Under the pieces are notes generated by a model. The model did not search any database. It saw nothing but the letters and a program-made list of their open reading frames with translations, and was not told the DNA's origin. From Fulvia fulva (lineage: Eukaryota; Ascomycota; Dothideomycetes; Mycosphaerellales; Mycosphaerellaceae): a stretch of DNA of 64,000 bases. The position numbers and the translations under genes were made by a program. The stretch spans positions 930,001-994,000 of the forward strand of contig NC_063013.1 in the NCBI RefSeq assembly GCF_020509005.1, in the 5' to 3' direction. Position 1 is the first letter of the stretch. Every line of letters begins with the position of its first letter. Of this stretch, positions 1-12,150 are shown piece by piece.

Positions 1-453
1 TAGGAGTAGGACTAGAAAAGGAAGCCCCCTAAGATAACAGGCCCGATAGTACTCCGAGCCTTCTAGAGACACAATTACTAGCTATATAGGGACCTAATAA
101 GGGCCGAAGTAAGTAGAGCGATTCAAGTTAGGTCCGAATATATTAGATTAAGGGCCTACCTATTTAGGAGACGCGTACTAGACATCTAAAGCCTAGTCTA
201 CTAGTATAGCTACCTATCGTAAAACCTAGAATATATACTACTACGATACCCGTAGTAGGCGAGTAGTAGGGGAAATTAGAGGCACTAAGCGGGAAGGCGA
301 GACTATAAGTTAATTATTAGGGACAAAGGTAATATTCGCCGAATCTCTCGGTAGATATTATAGTAGGGATACCTCTAGTAGTTTAGCCTAGCTAGCGAGA
401 CGGAGGAGTAGATAGATAAGAGGCGGAAGTTAGAGGGGTTATATATAGGGTAG
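1..453 (+). pseudogene. LINE-B copy B2, C-terminal part of ORF2 (RIP-mutated, cut by window edge)
   Basis: This stretch aligns base for base with about 29707-30155 of the full-length LINE-B1 copy and differs almost only by C/T and G/A changes. It covers the region after the reverse transcriptase domain, including the degraded C-terminal Cys/His segment, and runs into the 3' UTR. Many in-frame TAG/TAA stops make it non-functional. The 5' part lies outside the window. At 453/454 it is interrupted by a chimeric LINE; the remaining 3' end resumes at 3733. The bases 441-453 (ATATATAGGGTAG) are repeated at 3733-3745 as the target-site duplication of that insertion. Confidence 0.85.
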
Positions 454-1530
454 AGTCGACAACGAGAATTACCTATACGTAGTATCGGCTACGAACCTCT
501 CGTCTTACTACGAGAGAGCTAAGTATTCTTACGCTAGAGCGTCGTAGGCGCGACGGGCGCGTAACGTAGGCGAAGCCGCGGCGAATAGAGGACTACTAGT
601 AAAACGGGTATAAAAACTATCCGACGAGCGTATACTCGTGTCGGGAGCGAGTCCCTCTTCTTTCTACGTATAAGAAGGGCGCGGAACCGTAGCCTATACG
701 CTCGATAGGACACCTCTAGTATAAGTATAGAATTTTTACCTCTAGAGACCGTAAACTAAGCGGGCCGAGCGACGAATATTAGACGAGCGGACTAAAGACT
801 AACAACTAAGCGGACTATACGACGGCGTCGAGCGGACTACGAAAGAATCTAGTATTTACTAGCGGGCAATACGGTAGGTAGGTAGATACGTGACGAAGCC
901 TATAAGGGCCTATCAAGTCCCCGGTATAGGAACGAGGGTTTTACCTAAGGCACTACCTATCCCGCTACATAACGTACCTAGTCTAATATAGTAGATTACG
1001 ACGAGGAAAAGACAATAGTCTAAGTAAGGAAAAGACGGCTATTAGGACGGAGAAAAGACGTATAATACGAGTAGATTAGTTCTATAATCGGGGAGGATCG
1101 AGGGTAGGGTAATAAGGAACTTTATATTAGTTAGTAGGTAGAAACGTAAGGAGTACGCTACCCGGCGTAGTGTATACCCCGAGCAAACCTACGAGGTATA
1201 GACGGCCGCTTTCTAGAGATAGGCTACGGTAACGCGAAGGGCGTCAAAACCTAGGGCGTAGTATATACTAGTAGCGACGGCTAATACTATCTATATAGCC
1301 CGAGAGGACGGATACGTATATCAGTTAATAGAGAGTACTAAAGGGCTTAGGCCTATAGAGGTGGATATTAGCTTAAGGACTAAATAGGGAGGGAGGGCGT
1401 AGAGGGAAGCTTTTGCTCCGGGCTAACCTCTCGAAACGAAGCTATACGGTAGTACTAGATAAGTAGGAAAGCGCGGTTAAGACTTATTACCTTATCTCGT
1501 AGCTAGCTTACTAAATACGATTCCTTCCTT
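454..1530 (+). repeat. Module D, RIP-mutated copy (noncoding ~1.08 kb)
   Basis: Colinear with 54099-55176 over its whole length. The differences I checked are CpA/TpG to TpA, with this copy carrying the mutated state. No reading frame of note exists in either copy. It begins with GTCGAC and ends with TTCCTTCCTT in both. It contains short palindromes (CTCTCG..CGAGAG and CTTCTT..AAGAAG types) and a cluster of GAGCGGACTA-like decamers around 770-850. Its function is unknown. It could be a discrete structured RNA captured by a LINE, or the 5' region of an unseen LINE. Confidence 0.8.
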
Positions 1531-3590
1531 ACCTAGGACTAGATAGGATTCCAAACTTGTTTATCAAGACATATAAGGACTAGATCTCCCCTATACTATT
1601 AAACATCTTTTTATAGTATATAGCCTAAGGACACTACCCTAAATACTTTAAGGAGTCACTAACTATAGTCTTGAGACAACTATAGAAAGAGGACTATATA
1701 AAGCTAAAGGTATACAGACCTATTGCCTTGCTTAATACACTAGGCAAACTCCTAGAAAAGATTATAGTAGAAAGGCTAACAAACCTAGCTAAAGAACATA
1801 GAATCCTTCCTAAAGAACAGATAGGAGGTAGGAAATAAAGATTAATACTAATAGCTATAGAACTTATTACAGAGCAGATCAAGACCCTATAGCACTTTAG
1901 GAGTAACAAAGTAGCCACACTCCTCTTACTAGACATATTAGGAGCCTTTGACAATGTCTTATACTAGAGGCTGATCTACATCCTAAAACAGAAGGCTATC
2001 CCTAACTAGACAGTCTAGTTCATCTAGTCCTTCCTTAGAGGCAGAACTATAAGACTAAGACTAGGTAGATATAAATCTGACAGTATGCCTATAGAGACAG
2101 GAATCCTATAGGGATCAATAATGTCTCTAATCCTGTTTCTCCTCTTTATAGCAGACCTACTAGCAAGGCTAAACTCTAGAAACACATTAGCCTTAGGGTT
2201 TGTAGATGATATAAACATCCTAGCCTAGTCAGATAGTATAGAAGAGAACTGTAGAATCTTATAGAAGAAACATAAGGAATGTGAGGAATAGGCTAGGAAA
2301 TATAGAGCTAGATTTGCCCTAGAGAAGTATCAACTTATCCACTTTAGTAGAGCCAGAAATAGACATAATATACAAGCCCTAATCACTATTTAGGGACATA
2401 TAACAGAACCCTTAAGTGAATTAAGGGTGCTAGGAATATGGCTAGATCTAAAGCTTAGCTAGGGACTATAGGTCAAGAAAGTATAGGTAAGAGCAGACAA
2501 TAACAGGCAATTAATTGACAGGCTTATAGCCTCTATATAGGGAGCTACATTTGCGAAAACAAAGGTTATATACAAGGCTATTATAAAGCCAGCTATGCTA
2601 TATAGAGCCTAGATCTAGTCAGCCTAAGACAAGATCCTAAAGAGAATTATAGATCCTATTAGTAGAGCCTAAGCCTCCTGTCTAAAAAAGGTGCTTAGAG
2701 TATATAAGTCAACTCTAATAAGGGTGGTCGAAATGGAGTCTAGCTCCCTACTAGCTAAGCTCTACCTTCAAGGGTTAAGATACTAGTATATAGGAAAGAC
2801 GTCTATATACCTAGCCTAGCTAGTAATCTAGAAGGTAGTTAACAAAATTAGGAGCTAGTATATAAGAAGGCATAGACAAGTAAGACCTAATCTAGCCTAT
2901 AGAAGTAGTAGGACCTATAGAAGTTCAAAGAACTAATAGAATAGCTACACCTAGCCTAGTAGGAACAGGACAGAAGGGCTTAAGGGAGAGGATTAGTAGC
3001 TAGCTAAGAGAAGAAGTAATAGTCTCTAGCTAAAAGGATAGTAGGACTCCTCTAGAAGACTGAATAGATAAGAACCCTATAGAGGCTAGGAACCCTTAAG
3101 GCACTCTAACAGTTTAGTAGCTATAACTACCTACTATACTTAGACCTAACTAGGTTAGAAGTAAGCATAGCAATACAAATCCGCTCTAAATATATAGGAG
3201 TTAGGGCATACCTATATTAGAGAAAAGTCCTAGGTATCGAAGATAAGAGTTGCCTATACGGCTACCTGTCCTAGAATGTCGAATATAGACTTCTAGTTTG
3301 TAAAGAATAGAGTATAGGGAGAGGTGAATAGAGGGTAAGGGCAAGGAACAGAAACTTCTAAGCTATAATTAGTAATAAGGGAGACCTCTAGAGAATTATA
3401 AGGTGGATTATCTACTAAGGATTTTTGGAGCAGTTCTCTCTTACTAGGGAAATAGAGAGATAGATTGAGGAGAGAAAGAAGGAGGAGGTGAGTAGGAAGA
3501 GGGGGACAACTCTAGGGTTATAGACAAGGTAGTCAGAGGCTAACCACTATAACACTAGTATACCCTAATAGAAGGAAAACTAAGAACTTA
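1531..3590 (+). pseudogene. LINE-C ORF2 relic: reverse transcriptase and C-terminal region
   Basis: Conceptual translation, read through stops, gives a non-LTR reverse transcriptase. It starts at a degraded PGPDGIPN-like block. It then shows KEDY..YRPIALLNTLGK (about 1690-1750), a LLLDILGAFD-type block (about 1925), a GIPQGS-type block (about 2100) and the catalytic FVDD near 2200. Downstream is a degraded LINE C-terminal domain. The endonuclease and ORF1 are absent because module D replaces everything 5' of the RT fingers. The relic is more similar to LINE-B than to LINE-A but clearly a separate family. Numerous TAG/TAA codons from CpA/TpG decay inactivate it. Confidence 0.8.
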
Positions 3591-3732
3591 TAGCAAGGAA
3601 GCTATTAGAGAAGGAGAGGAGGTTTTTACCTAGGAATAGGTTTCCTACCTTATATAGTAATATATATAGACATAAACCCGTATAGGCCGGAGGGCACTAC
3701 AACGGGTAAATAAATCATCAATCTATCTATCT
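3591..3732 (+). other. LINE-C 3' UTR with conserved hairpin-like motif and TCTA tail
   Basis: Contains GGTTTTTACC, a short spacer and AGGTTTCC (3621-3645), matching in layout the 3' UTR motifs of LINE-A and LINE-B. ACCT/AGGT can pair as an inner stem. The element then ends in ATCTATCTATCT-type repeats rather than poly(A). This is probably the region recognised by the reverse transcriptase; that role is inferred from position and conservation only. Confidence 0.6.
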
Positions 3733-3943
3733 ATATATAGGGTAGTCATTAGGGCAGGCCTATAACACTAGCGCACCCTTGATAAGGGAAATCTAAGACG
3801 AGAACGAGGGGGAAAAGATAGGCGGGAAGGAGGAGGGGTTTTTACTAATACGGTTTCCCCTCTATATATATAAAAACAAGATAGTATAGCTATATAGGCT
3901 AAAGGGTACTACAATAGCTTAATAAAATATCTATCTATCTATA
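3733..3943 (+). mobile_element. LINE-B copy B2, 3' terminal UTR and TCTA tail
   Basis: Resumes the B2 copy after the chimeric insertion. It matches about 30155-30353 of LINE-B1, including the GGGGTTTTTACT..GGTTTCCCC motif and the terminal (TCTA)n run. The first 13 bases are the second copy of the chimera's target duplication. About 50 bases after it (3944-3996) are not assigned to any element. Confidence 0.85.
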
Positions 3944-4181
3944 TATAGAGGTCAAATATATTTGGTTAGGAATCGACGTCTATCGGCGCTATCGCTAAAT
4001 ACGACATATTCAAAAGCCCTTATTAAGGCTATTCTAACGATCTATAAAGTAGGCTACTACCCCTAGACTTAAGGGAGTTCTACCTTATTTAATTTAGATA
4101 GCTTGAAGTCCTCTCTTTACCTTACTTCTTTAGCTCTAAACGCCGCGGAGGTGCCTAGCTATACTAGGTAACTCCTAGGTA

Positions 4182-5459
4182 GTAGTAGCCTAGGCTACGG
4201 TACTACCGGCGCCTACGGCTCTATAGGCGAAGCTCCCCTAAGATAACTAGTAGTAACTTATAGAGGACGTAAAAAGTATAGAAACTAACGATTAGCTCCT
4301 ATACTAGCCTCTCTAGGTAATAATTACTTAGCTACGTATAGCGCTAGTACTATTATATTACCGAGAGTAATAAGAAACAAGGACGACGTCTTAGGCGATT
4401 AATAAGGCCACCCGGAATTAACACCCCTATAGCTAGGCATCGGTCGCGGTATTGATACTAGGCCCCCGCCTAACGTACAATATAGTTACGATCCGTATTA
4501 TAGTAAAGGAAGACGAGGCCGAAGTTACGAAGCTATCGAATAAGGAGCTCGCCTAACGAATTAATTAACTAGGGGTAGTCGTAGTAAACTAATAGTCTAA
4601 CGGTACTCTAGAGATCTATACTAGCTCTACTACTACTAGGAGGCACCTAGAGGTATAGCTATAGTAGGTATCTAAGGTTACGGTATTAGCGAAGGTCTTA
4701 ACGAAGCAATTTACGATCCTAGTCTACGATATACCTAAAGAGTTCGACCTAACTAACTAAGGTTACCTACATACTCTCTAAGAGGATAACCCGGTTACTC
4801 TTAACTCTCTAATCTAGAAGGCAACTTAGCTCTATAGGAAATAGCTAGAAGGTAAGAAGGCCTCGGCGCTAATCGTATAGCTATAAGACGTAAAAGCGGC
4901 GGATCTAGCGATAGAACAAGGCCTAGTCTAGTAATATAGCCTTAAGATAGTAGAAAAGTACTCCTTATCCTTTCGTGTCCTCTAATACTTCAAATACTAA
5001 CAGTATAGACACTAAACCTACACGTGTATAAACAAGCAGGCCTACTCGAACTATATAGGAGACTATATGTCTAGGGACTATATATCGACTACGAGACGGT
5101 ACGCGAACTGTTAGGGGTACTACCTATCGTATAGTACGGAATGCCTATAGCGGAAACTAGCGAAAAACAAGGTAATCACAAACAGAACCGTCGCCCTAAG
5201 ATTCTACGGCGACCGTAAGGCTAGTCTATACTAGAACTAGCTAGCGGCGGTCGGGTATAAGCGCCCTAGGGCCGAGAATAATATAAAGGATACGTAACCT
5301 AGAGCGTACGGGAGGCTACGGGCTCTACTAGTTACGGCGAGGGAACCTAACTAGGCCCGGCTTCCCTTTAGTATATAACTAATAGGCGTAGACTAGGACG
5401 CGCTAGGTAGTAGGACATAGGATATTATAGAGGAAATAATTGTCGATAACGATAACTAG
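4182..5459 (+). pseudogene. LINE-A2 ORF1 (gag-like) relic
   Basis: Same length (1278 nt) as the intact ORF1 of LINE-A1, so no net indels. The ATG start has become GTA, and CAG/CAA/TGG codons have become TAG/TAA throughout. The three CCHC zinc knuckles are recognisable but cysteines are changed to tyrosine (TGC to TAC). Killed by RIP-type transitions, not by deletion. Confidence 0.85.
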
Positions 5460-7435
5460 CCGCGATACGCTTAGTATTATCTAGTATAACGTTAACTATA
5501 GTAAGGATATAGTATAGAACCATTTCCTATACGAGGCGGACCCGTATATCTACTACGTCCTAGTAATCTAGGAGCTATAGATTAACCCGTACTATAAGAG
5601 ACTAACGACCTATAAGTTACTAGGCTATACGATATGCCTACGAAGCAACGGTAGACCCCGTACGTACTTCTATATTAGTAAGGACATACTAGAATCCGAC
5701 TGGGAGGTAGTATACTATATAGACGAAGAAGGCGGGGGCGATATTACCTCCCTCTACGTAGGTAGTACCTAGATACACAACCTATATATATAACTACTAG
5801 CCTCGAGGTCTAGCCGCGACCTAGGGGTCTATAGATACCTAGATAGTACGCTTAAGAGATAAGGGTGCCACATCGTAGTAGGAGACTTCAATATATACTA
5901 CCCTTCCTAGGAAAGCCTTATATAGCCGCAACCTATAGCCGACGAAGTACTCGACTTAATAGCAAGTAACGTAATTGCCCTTAATACCCCGAAGGACCTA
6001 GGTACCTAGAAGAGAGGGGGACTCTAAGGCACGATCGACCTCTTCTAGATCTTAGATAGCTACTACTATACGGTAACCTACTATAGGAGCGAACATAAAC
6101 TCGAGGCGTCGTTAGACTATATACTAGTTAGGACCTCTATTACGATATAGATATAATATATACTAGCGAGAAATCCTTAGCTAAACTAGGGAAAGGCCTA
6201 CTAGGCTAATATCTAGACGTACCTTAACGACTCCGAGAGGCTAGTCTAGATCGCGTAGTAGTAATACAATAGTAAAGACGAGATAGACGAGGCAGTCTAA
6301 GGGTTAATAGACGAAATAAGAAAAGCGACCTTACTTTACGTTCCGCTTACCTAACTAACGATATAGTCTAAACTATACTAGACGCCGAAGTATACTACGG
6401 TAGTAAGAGAAGTAAGGAGAGCCCGCCGGGTATAGACGAGTAGCTATAGCGAGGAGGCCTAGAACGTATATAGGGAGGCATACTAATAGAAGAAAGCTAT
6501 AATACGAAGGGAGAAAGTAGTCGGCTAGAGAGCTATACTAGAAGAAATCGCCGGTAAGCTAGCGAGGATATAGAAGCTAGTAAAATAGGCCCGATAGGAC
6601 CCTATATAGGGCCCCTCCCTCTCTATCCTAGCGCTATAATCGCCTAGTAGCCCGGTTAGTAACTCCGAGGCTAAGACGCGTCTACTAGCTAGTAAGTTCT
6701 TCCCGCCCCTAGTCGAGGCTAATCTAAGCAATATAAATAGCTCTACTCCCCTAGCCCCTAGTATTACGGTCTAATAGAGTATATCCGAGGGAGAAGTTAC
6801 CGCTATACTTAGGAGGTTACCGGCGAAGAAAGCCCTAGGGCCGGATAGGATCCTAAACGAGCTACTCAAGAAGTATAGAGATTAACTAGCCCTAGTAGTC
6901 GTAGCGATCTTTAAGGCCTGCCTATAGACCGGATACTACCTAATAGTATTTAAATAATCGACGATAGTAGTCCTACGTAAGCCGTAAAAGGAAGACTATA
7001 CGTAGGTAAAGTCGTACCGCCTAATTACGCTCCTTAACACTCTTAGGAAGGCGCTTAAGAAGCTAGTTATAACGAGACTCTCTAAGGCGGTAGAGGAGTA
7101 CTCCCTACTCCCGGACACCTAGATAGGTACGCGCCTATAGCGATCGACGCTATCCGCGATAGAACTTTTACCTCTTAGGTAAAGGCTATCTAGTATAGGA
7201 ATAGGGACAAGGTAGTATCCTTACTTAGTCTAGATATATCGGGAGCCTTCGACTACGTATTATACCCGCGGCTACTCTATATCCTAAGGTCGAAAGGACT
7301 CCCTAAGTAGCTTATTAACTTCGTACGGTCCTACCTCTAAAACCGTAGTACGTCGATCCTAGTTAGTTAGTATAAAAGCCTATTTTAAGTAGTCTATACT
7401 AGAATCCCGTAAGGCTTAACGCTAGTATATATCCT
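5446..7435 (+). pseudogene. LINE-A2 ORF2 relic, endonuclease and N-terminal part of RT
   Basis: Follows LINE-A1 ORF2 closely: AP-endonuclease motifs (QE-W, GDFN near 5883, the TIDL block near 6035, a mutated SDHMPV near 6110) and the RT region up to the GIPQG block near 7400. It contains many stops. The remaining RT palm with the FVDD site lies beyond Gypsy-1 at 31193-31693. Confidence 0.85.
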
Positions 7436-7619
7436 TATAAGGGCGCGCGTACTATAGGGTCCGAATAAGAGAGTTATTATTCTACGAAGCTACGAAAGAG
7501 GAGCGCGAGGCGCGGCGAAGTTATAAAGTAAAGCTAAGCCGCGCTAACCCGATACGGAAGGTCCGCGGTTTCCCCGGGCCGACGTAGCTATAGTAAGGGG
7601 TCGCGGGCTACCCGTAATA
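7436..7619 (-). repeat. Gypsy-1 3' LTR (184 bp)
   Basis: Minus-strand LTR with ends that read TATT..TATA after RIP (TG..CA before). It nearly matches 31004-31187 and both Gypsy-2 LTRs. Just to its right is TACCCCCCCT, the complement of a purine-rich polypurine tract, which marks this as the 3' LTR. Confidence 0.9.
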
Positions 7620-8386
7620 GTACCCCCCCTCTTAAAACGCGTCTTAGTCCTCTAAGCGTTATCTATCTTATACGGCCACTTACCCGTACTACTCTATAAC
7701 CGTACAAAAGTCTAATTATCCTCTAATACCTTATTAACGTCTAGTAACATATCAATATCTAGTCTATCTATAACTAGCCTATCCGCGACCGGCTCCCTTC
7801 GAGAAATATACTACCTAGTTAGCTAGCTTACCCTAGACCTAAGTCTGTCTTCGGCTAGTACTCGCGTATAATCCTTATAGCTAAGGTTATATATTATTAT
7901 AGGCTCTATAGGCTTTACTCGAGTATCGGTATAACTACCGGTACTATCGTAGAGCTAAGGGCGGTAGGTAATACCGGAGTCCTTAGTTAAGATAGTAGGC
8001 TTTCCCGTAACCTAGCTAGTATAGCGGTACGTAGTAAATATATACTAAGTAGATTCTATTAGAGGTATAGCTCGAGACAACTTATTCGTAACGGTATTAC
8101 TATTAACCCTAATCGTATTGAGCCCGAGTATCTTATTACTTAGGAGGACCTAAGTAGATAGAGCTACGAAGCCTATAGGCGTAGACAACTCCGGCCGGTT
8201 ATAGTAAAAGTCTATAATATACGCGGCCGCGTATATAAATATATTCTTAGCCGGTTACTAGGTCTTACTATCCTCCTTATTCTAATATCTAAGCCATTTC
8301 ACCTTATACTAAGTGTCTACTTTACGCTTCTACCCCTTCTTTACTTTGCCTACTTACTTACGGGTATATATATCTAAGGTCTTCTC

Positions 8387-8417
<31 letters not shown>

Positions 8418-11400
8418 GGTATTACGACTATATTAGCGACTATATCGGCTTTAGTAGTATTAGGCTCGATAGCTATCGGCGGTAGTAGTACTAGATACTA
8501 GCCTTCGAGTAGTAGGAAGTCGGGATGATCGGCTCGCTAAAGTAACGAGGTATAAAAGTAGTTATCGAGTCCTACTATAGCGTCCGATAATCTTAGTTTA
8601 TATAAGAGCTTAGCTAGTATAACCTCTATAATCTAGTACGGGCTAGCGTATCTTCTATCGAGCTTCTTAGATAGTCGAGTCGTATAGATGTTCTTAGTAC
8701 TTAGGTATACCTAGTCGCCTACTTTATAGTCTAGCGGGATGCTTCGGTAGCGGTTTACTACTTAAGCTTAGAGAGCTTATAACATCCGTATGTTTTCTTA
8801 AAGGTGCTTATAAAGGTCGTAAATCCGGCGTACGAAGGCTTTAGCCGATCGCGTATCTAGTCGCTAGAGAGTAGTTAGTCCTCCCTCTTTTCTAGCGCTT
8901 AGGTCTACGCGCTCTATAAACTTAGGGTTGTAGCCTAAAGTAGCGTAGAATAGCGATATATAAGTAGTTTTAGAAAGGTGGTTATTGATCGCGAATTGAG
9001 CTAGACAAAGCTATTCTACCTAGTTATCTTATACCTCGTTAGTAAATATACGGAGATACTATTCTATTACTTAGTTAGTACGTTCCGACTATCTATTAGT
9101 TTCTAGGTAGTATAAAGAACTTAGCTTACGACTTATATAAAGCATCTTATAAAGTTTCTTCTAGAAGGTAGTAACCTATTACTTACCGCGGTCTAAAGTA
9201 ATAGTATTAGGAAATCCGCGTCGGGAGAATATATACTTTAGGAAAAGTCTTGCCGTATTCTATATAGTTATCGCTCCGATCGGAATCAGCTCGACTTCCT
9301 TTGTTAGCCTATCTATTACGGTTATAATATTGTTATAGGTTATACTATCGAGGGTGCTATTAGGAAGTCCGACTACGAAGTCTACCGCGATATACCTCTA
9401 AGGTCGGTCCGGTACTAAAAGTAGGTATAATAATCTAGGTAGCTAGGAGTATAGAGATTTCGTCGTACGGTATATACGGCAAGTCGCGGTATATCTACGT
9501 ACTAATCTTACTAAGCCACGCTAATAGAATTCTCGTACTACGAGTCTATAGGTTCGAGCTCGTCCTAGATATCCTACTACTAGAGCGTCATAATTTATTC
9601 TAATAAGCCGAGTCCGTAGGGCCTAGTTATCGGGTACCTATAGGCTCTAACTATCGTACTAGTTTCGTATATACAATATATTACTATCTACCTTATAGTA
9701 CGTAGGGTGTATCTTCGCCTTCTATAAGAGTAGAGGGATAGTACTATCTTTCCGTAGTATCTTAATTACCGCCTTAAGTTCTTAGTCTAGGGCATAAGTA
9801 GTCGTTATACGGTACTCGAGTTTAGCTTCGACTTCGGCTTTATTCGTAGTCTTTACTTCCTAAGCTAGTACTAGCTATGTTTATAGTACCTGTTCTAGTT
9901 CTAGAATAAACTCGATTACTTTAGGATTTAGGGGAGTCGTCTCTTCTTCTTCGGGCGTATCTTCGATAGTAGCTCGTATAGAGTCGATCTTAAGGAATCG
10001 CTCTAGCGGAAGCAATGTCTAATACTAGTACTAACTTCTCGGATCGTCTACCCCCTACGGAAGGTCCTAGCTACGCCTCGTTAGGCTATCTAGCTTCGTT
10101 CCTTATACACCTAGGCGGTATATAATCTAGAAGTTAAATTATAATAGAAATTCTACCTATCGCGCTTATCGGCGATTTAGCTACTTCGTAGTCATAAAAT
10201 ATTCGAGGTTCTTATAGTCTATAAACACTTTGACTAGATCGCCGTCCTCGTCTACTTCGTAAGTAAGCTCCGGGCGCTACTCTTCGAATACTTTAATAAT
10301 AGCGAGGGGTTCCTTATCGTAGATCTCGTAATTATACTCCTAGGGGCTTAGCTTCTTCGAATAGAAAGCTATAGGATGTAACAGTCCCTACTCGTCGTTA
10401 TAAGAGTACACCTATATTAATAAAGTCTAAGGAGTTAGTCTCGACGACAGTCTACCTACCCGGTATATAGTATACTAGTATACCCGCCTTACTAAACGCT
10501 ACTTTTAACGCCTCGAATGCCCTCTAGTAATCATTAGTCTAGTTGATTCTACGGTTCTTATAATTGCTAGGCCTATCTAACTTCGTTAGGTTAGTTAATA
10601 GGGATGTAATATAAGAGAAGGCCTCGATAAACCTACGGTAGAAGTTCGCGAATCCTAGGAAGGCTTAGATATCCTTAAGATTAGTTAGTACTTCCTAGGT
10701 CTATATATATTCCAATTTCTCCGGGTCTATCTCGATGCCCTAGGGTATAATAATAAGGCCTAGATATTTTATACGTTCCTAGTAGAACTCGGACTTATCG
10801 ATATTAATAGTAAGTCTAGTATCTCGTAGCTTAATTAATACCTTTCGTACGTATTCGACGTGTTCCTCTAGAGTGTCGCTAAAGATAAGGACGTTATCTA
10901 GATATACTAATATAAAGTCATCGAGATGTTTCTATAGAACCTTATTAATATATAACTAAAAGGTTACGGGTCCGCTATAGAGGCCGAACGGTAATACGAG
11001 GTATTCGTATATACCGTAGCGTATTACGAAAGCTATTAGCTACTCGTGCCCTTCCGCGATACGTAACTTATTAAAGACCACTATAATATCTAGTTTCGTG
11101 AAGTACTTCTTTCTATATATAGGGTTAAGCGTTTCCTATATTAATAGAATAGAATAGCGATTCTTAATAGTAATAGCGTTTAGCCTACGGTAGTTAATAT
11201 ATACTAGTAGCCCTCCTCTAGGCTTTCTTACTACTAATACCGGTGCCGGTGACTAGCTTGTTTTCTAACCGGCCTTACGTACCTTACCTTCTAAAGTCTA
11301 TTCGAGTAACTATTTCTTAACGGCTTCATTCTCCTTCTCGGCTAGTCCGTATAGCTTTCGATATAGCGGTTCTTAAGGTCTACCGGGTTTAATATAAATC

Positions 11401-12150
11401 TCGTAGCCGATACCTAGTTAGTAAGGTAGAAGTCCCTCGTAGTCCTTTACTAAGTAAGTATCTATAATATCGTAGTATATAGGCGGGAGCTTCTCTTTAG
11501 GATTATAGTTGAACTACTTATTTAAGAACTGATCTAGGTCATTAGCTACTATCGCGCTTAGTTTGAGGCTATTATCGTTATTGTCGTTATCCTCGCGCCC
11601 CGTAGGCATAATATAGAAGTACTCGGCCCTAGGCCGGTACGCGTATATCTCCTATACGCGCTACGAGACTTCCTAGTAATCCACCCCTTTATCTACCTCT
11701 AGAGCGGATATATTCAGCTCCGCCCCTCCGGCTATAAATCCTACTAATTTGCTAGTAAAGGGCTTTAGTCTATATTTCGTTTACTAGGTTCTGCCGATAT
11801 AGTTTAGAGATTATACTATTATCGATATCTTGTTATATAGATAGTGACCGAAGCAGTAGTTAGATCTAAACGCTACCTCGCTAGTTTCCTAGAAGATGTT
11901 TAGGTTATACGCGGAGAGCTACGGTAGTCTAAAGACGATATCGTATTCGAGGTCAGTAACGTAGTATAGTATTTACTCGTAATAACCGCCGATAACCACC
12001 TCTATAAGGGCTATTTATATGATCTAACGCGCTATAGCCGATCTATCTCCTAGTATTAACCGTCTATTCTTCGTCAAAGGGATTAAGGGGGTTATATATT
12101 TACGTATAAATTTCTAATTAAGAAAGAGAGAGGTAGAGGTAGAATTTATA
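7620..12150 (-). pseudogene. Gypsy-1 pol relic: protease, RT, RNase H, integrase, chromodomain
   Basis: Minus-strand translation with stops ignored shows, in order from high to low coordinates: a retropepsin-like block (about 12150-11950), RT with YLDNVLIFS near 10890 (YLDD with the second Asp changed to Asn), RNase H (about 10560-10130), integrase (about 9600-8500) and a chromodomain near 8360-8220. A C-terminal extension of more than 100 residues follows down to 7620. A (TA)n run at 8391-8417 interrupts the chromodomain region and may be a decayed CA/TG repeat. Not translatable. Confidence 0.85.

Larger units (their letters stand above)
454..3732 (+). mobile_element. Chimeric non-LTR retrotransposon 1: module D + LINE-C tail
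   Basis: A 3.28 kb insertion in LINE-B2, bounded by a 13 bp direct repeat (ATATATAGGGTAG at 441-453 and 3733-3745) and ending in a (TCTA)n tail, as expected for target-primed reverse transcription. The first 1.08 kb is a noncoding module also found at 54099-55176. The rest is the 3' half of a LINE different from LINE-A and LINE-B. Because a single target duplication surrounds both parts, they were inserted as one unit. The whole element is RIP-mutated. The composite layout resembles the MINE elements of Magnaporthe (5' WEIRD module plus variable LINE 3' end); that comparison is by architecture only. Confidence 0.85.
3997..7435 (+). mobile_element. LINE-A2, 5' part (RIP-mutated; split by Gypsy-1)
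   Basis: Colinear with intact LINE-A1 from its 5' UTR (ACATTC..AAAGC near 4000) to ORF2 sequence corresponding to about 17800. It is interrupted at 7435 by Gypsy-1 and resumes at 31188, with ATCCT at 7431-7435 duplicated at 31188-31192. Differences from LINE-A1 are dominated by CpA/TpG to TpA changes. It shares some non-RIP variants with A4 (for example around the ORF1 stop), so A2 and A4 form a subfamily distinct from A1/A5. This is the oldest layer of the nested stack. Confidence 0.9.

Noticed and set aside
1694..2218. Short open frames on the minus strand
   Set aside because: They are antisense to the LINE-C RT relic, whose plus-strand reading shows clear RT motifs.
3720..3742. TCTA repeats as a microsatellite or CRISPR-like array
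   Set aside because: They occur only at LINE 3' ends next to target duplications, so they are LINE tails.
8391..8417. (TA)n run as a centromeric or telomeric repeat
   Set aside because: Single short run inside the Gypsy-1 chromodomain region; likely decayed CA/TG repeat or slippage.
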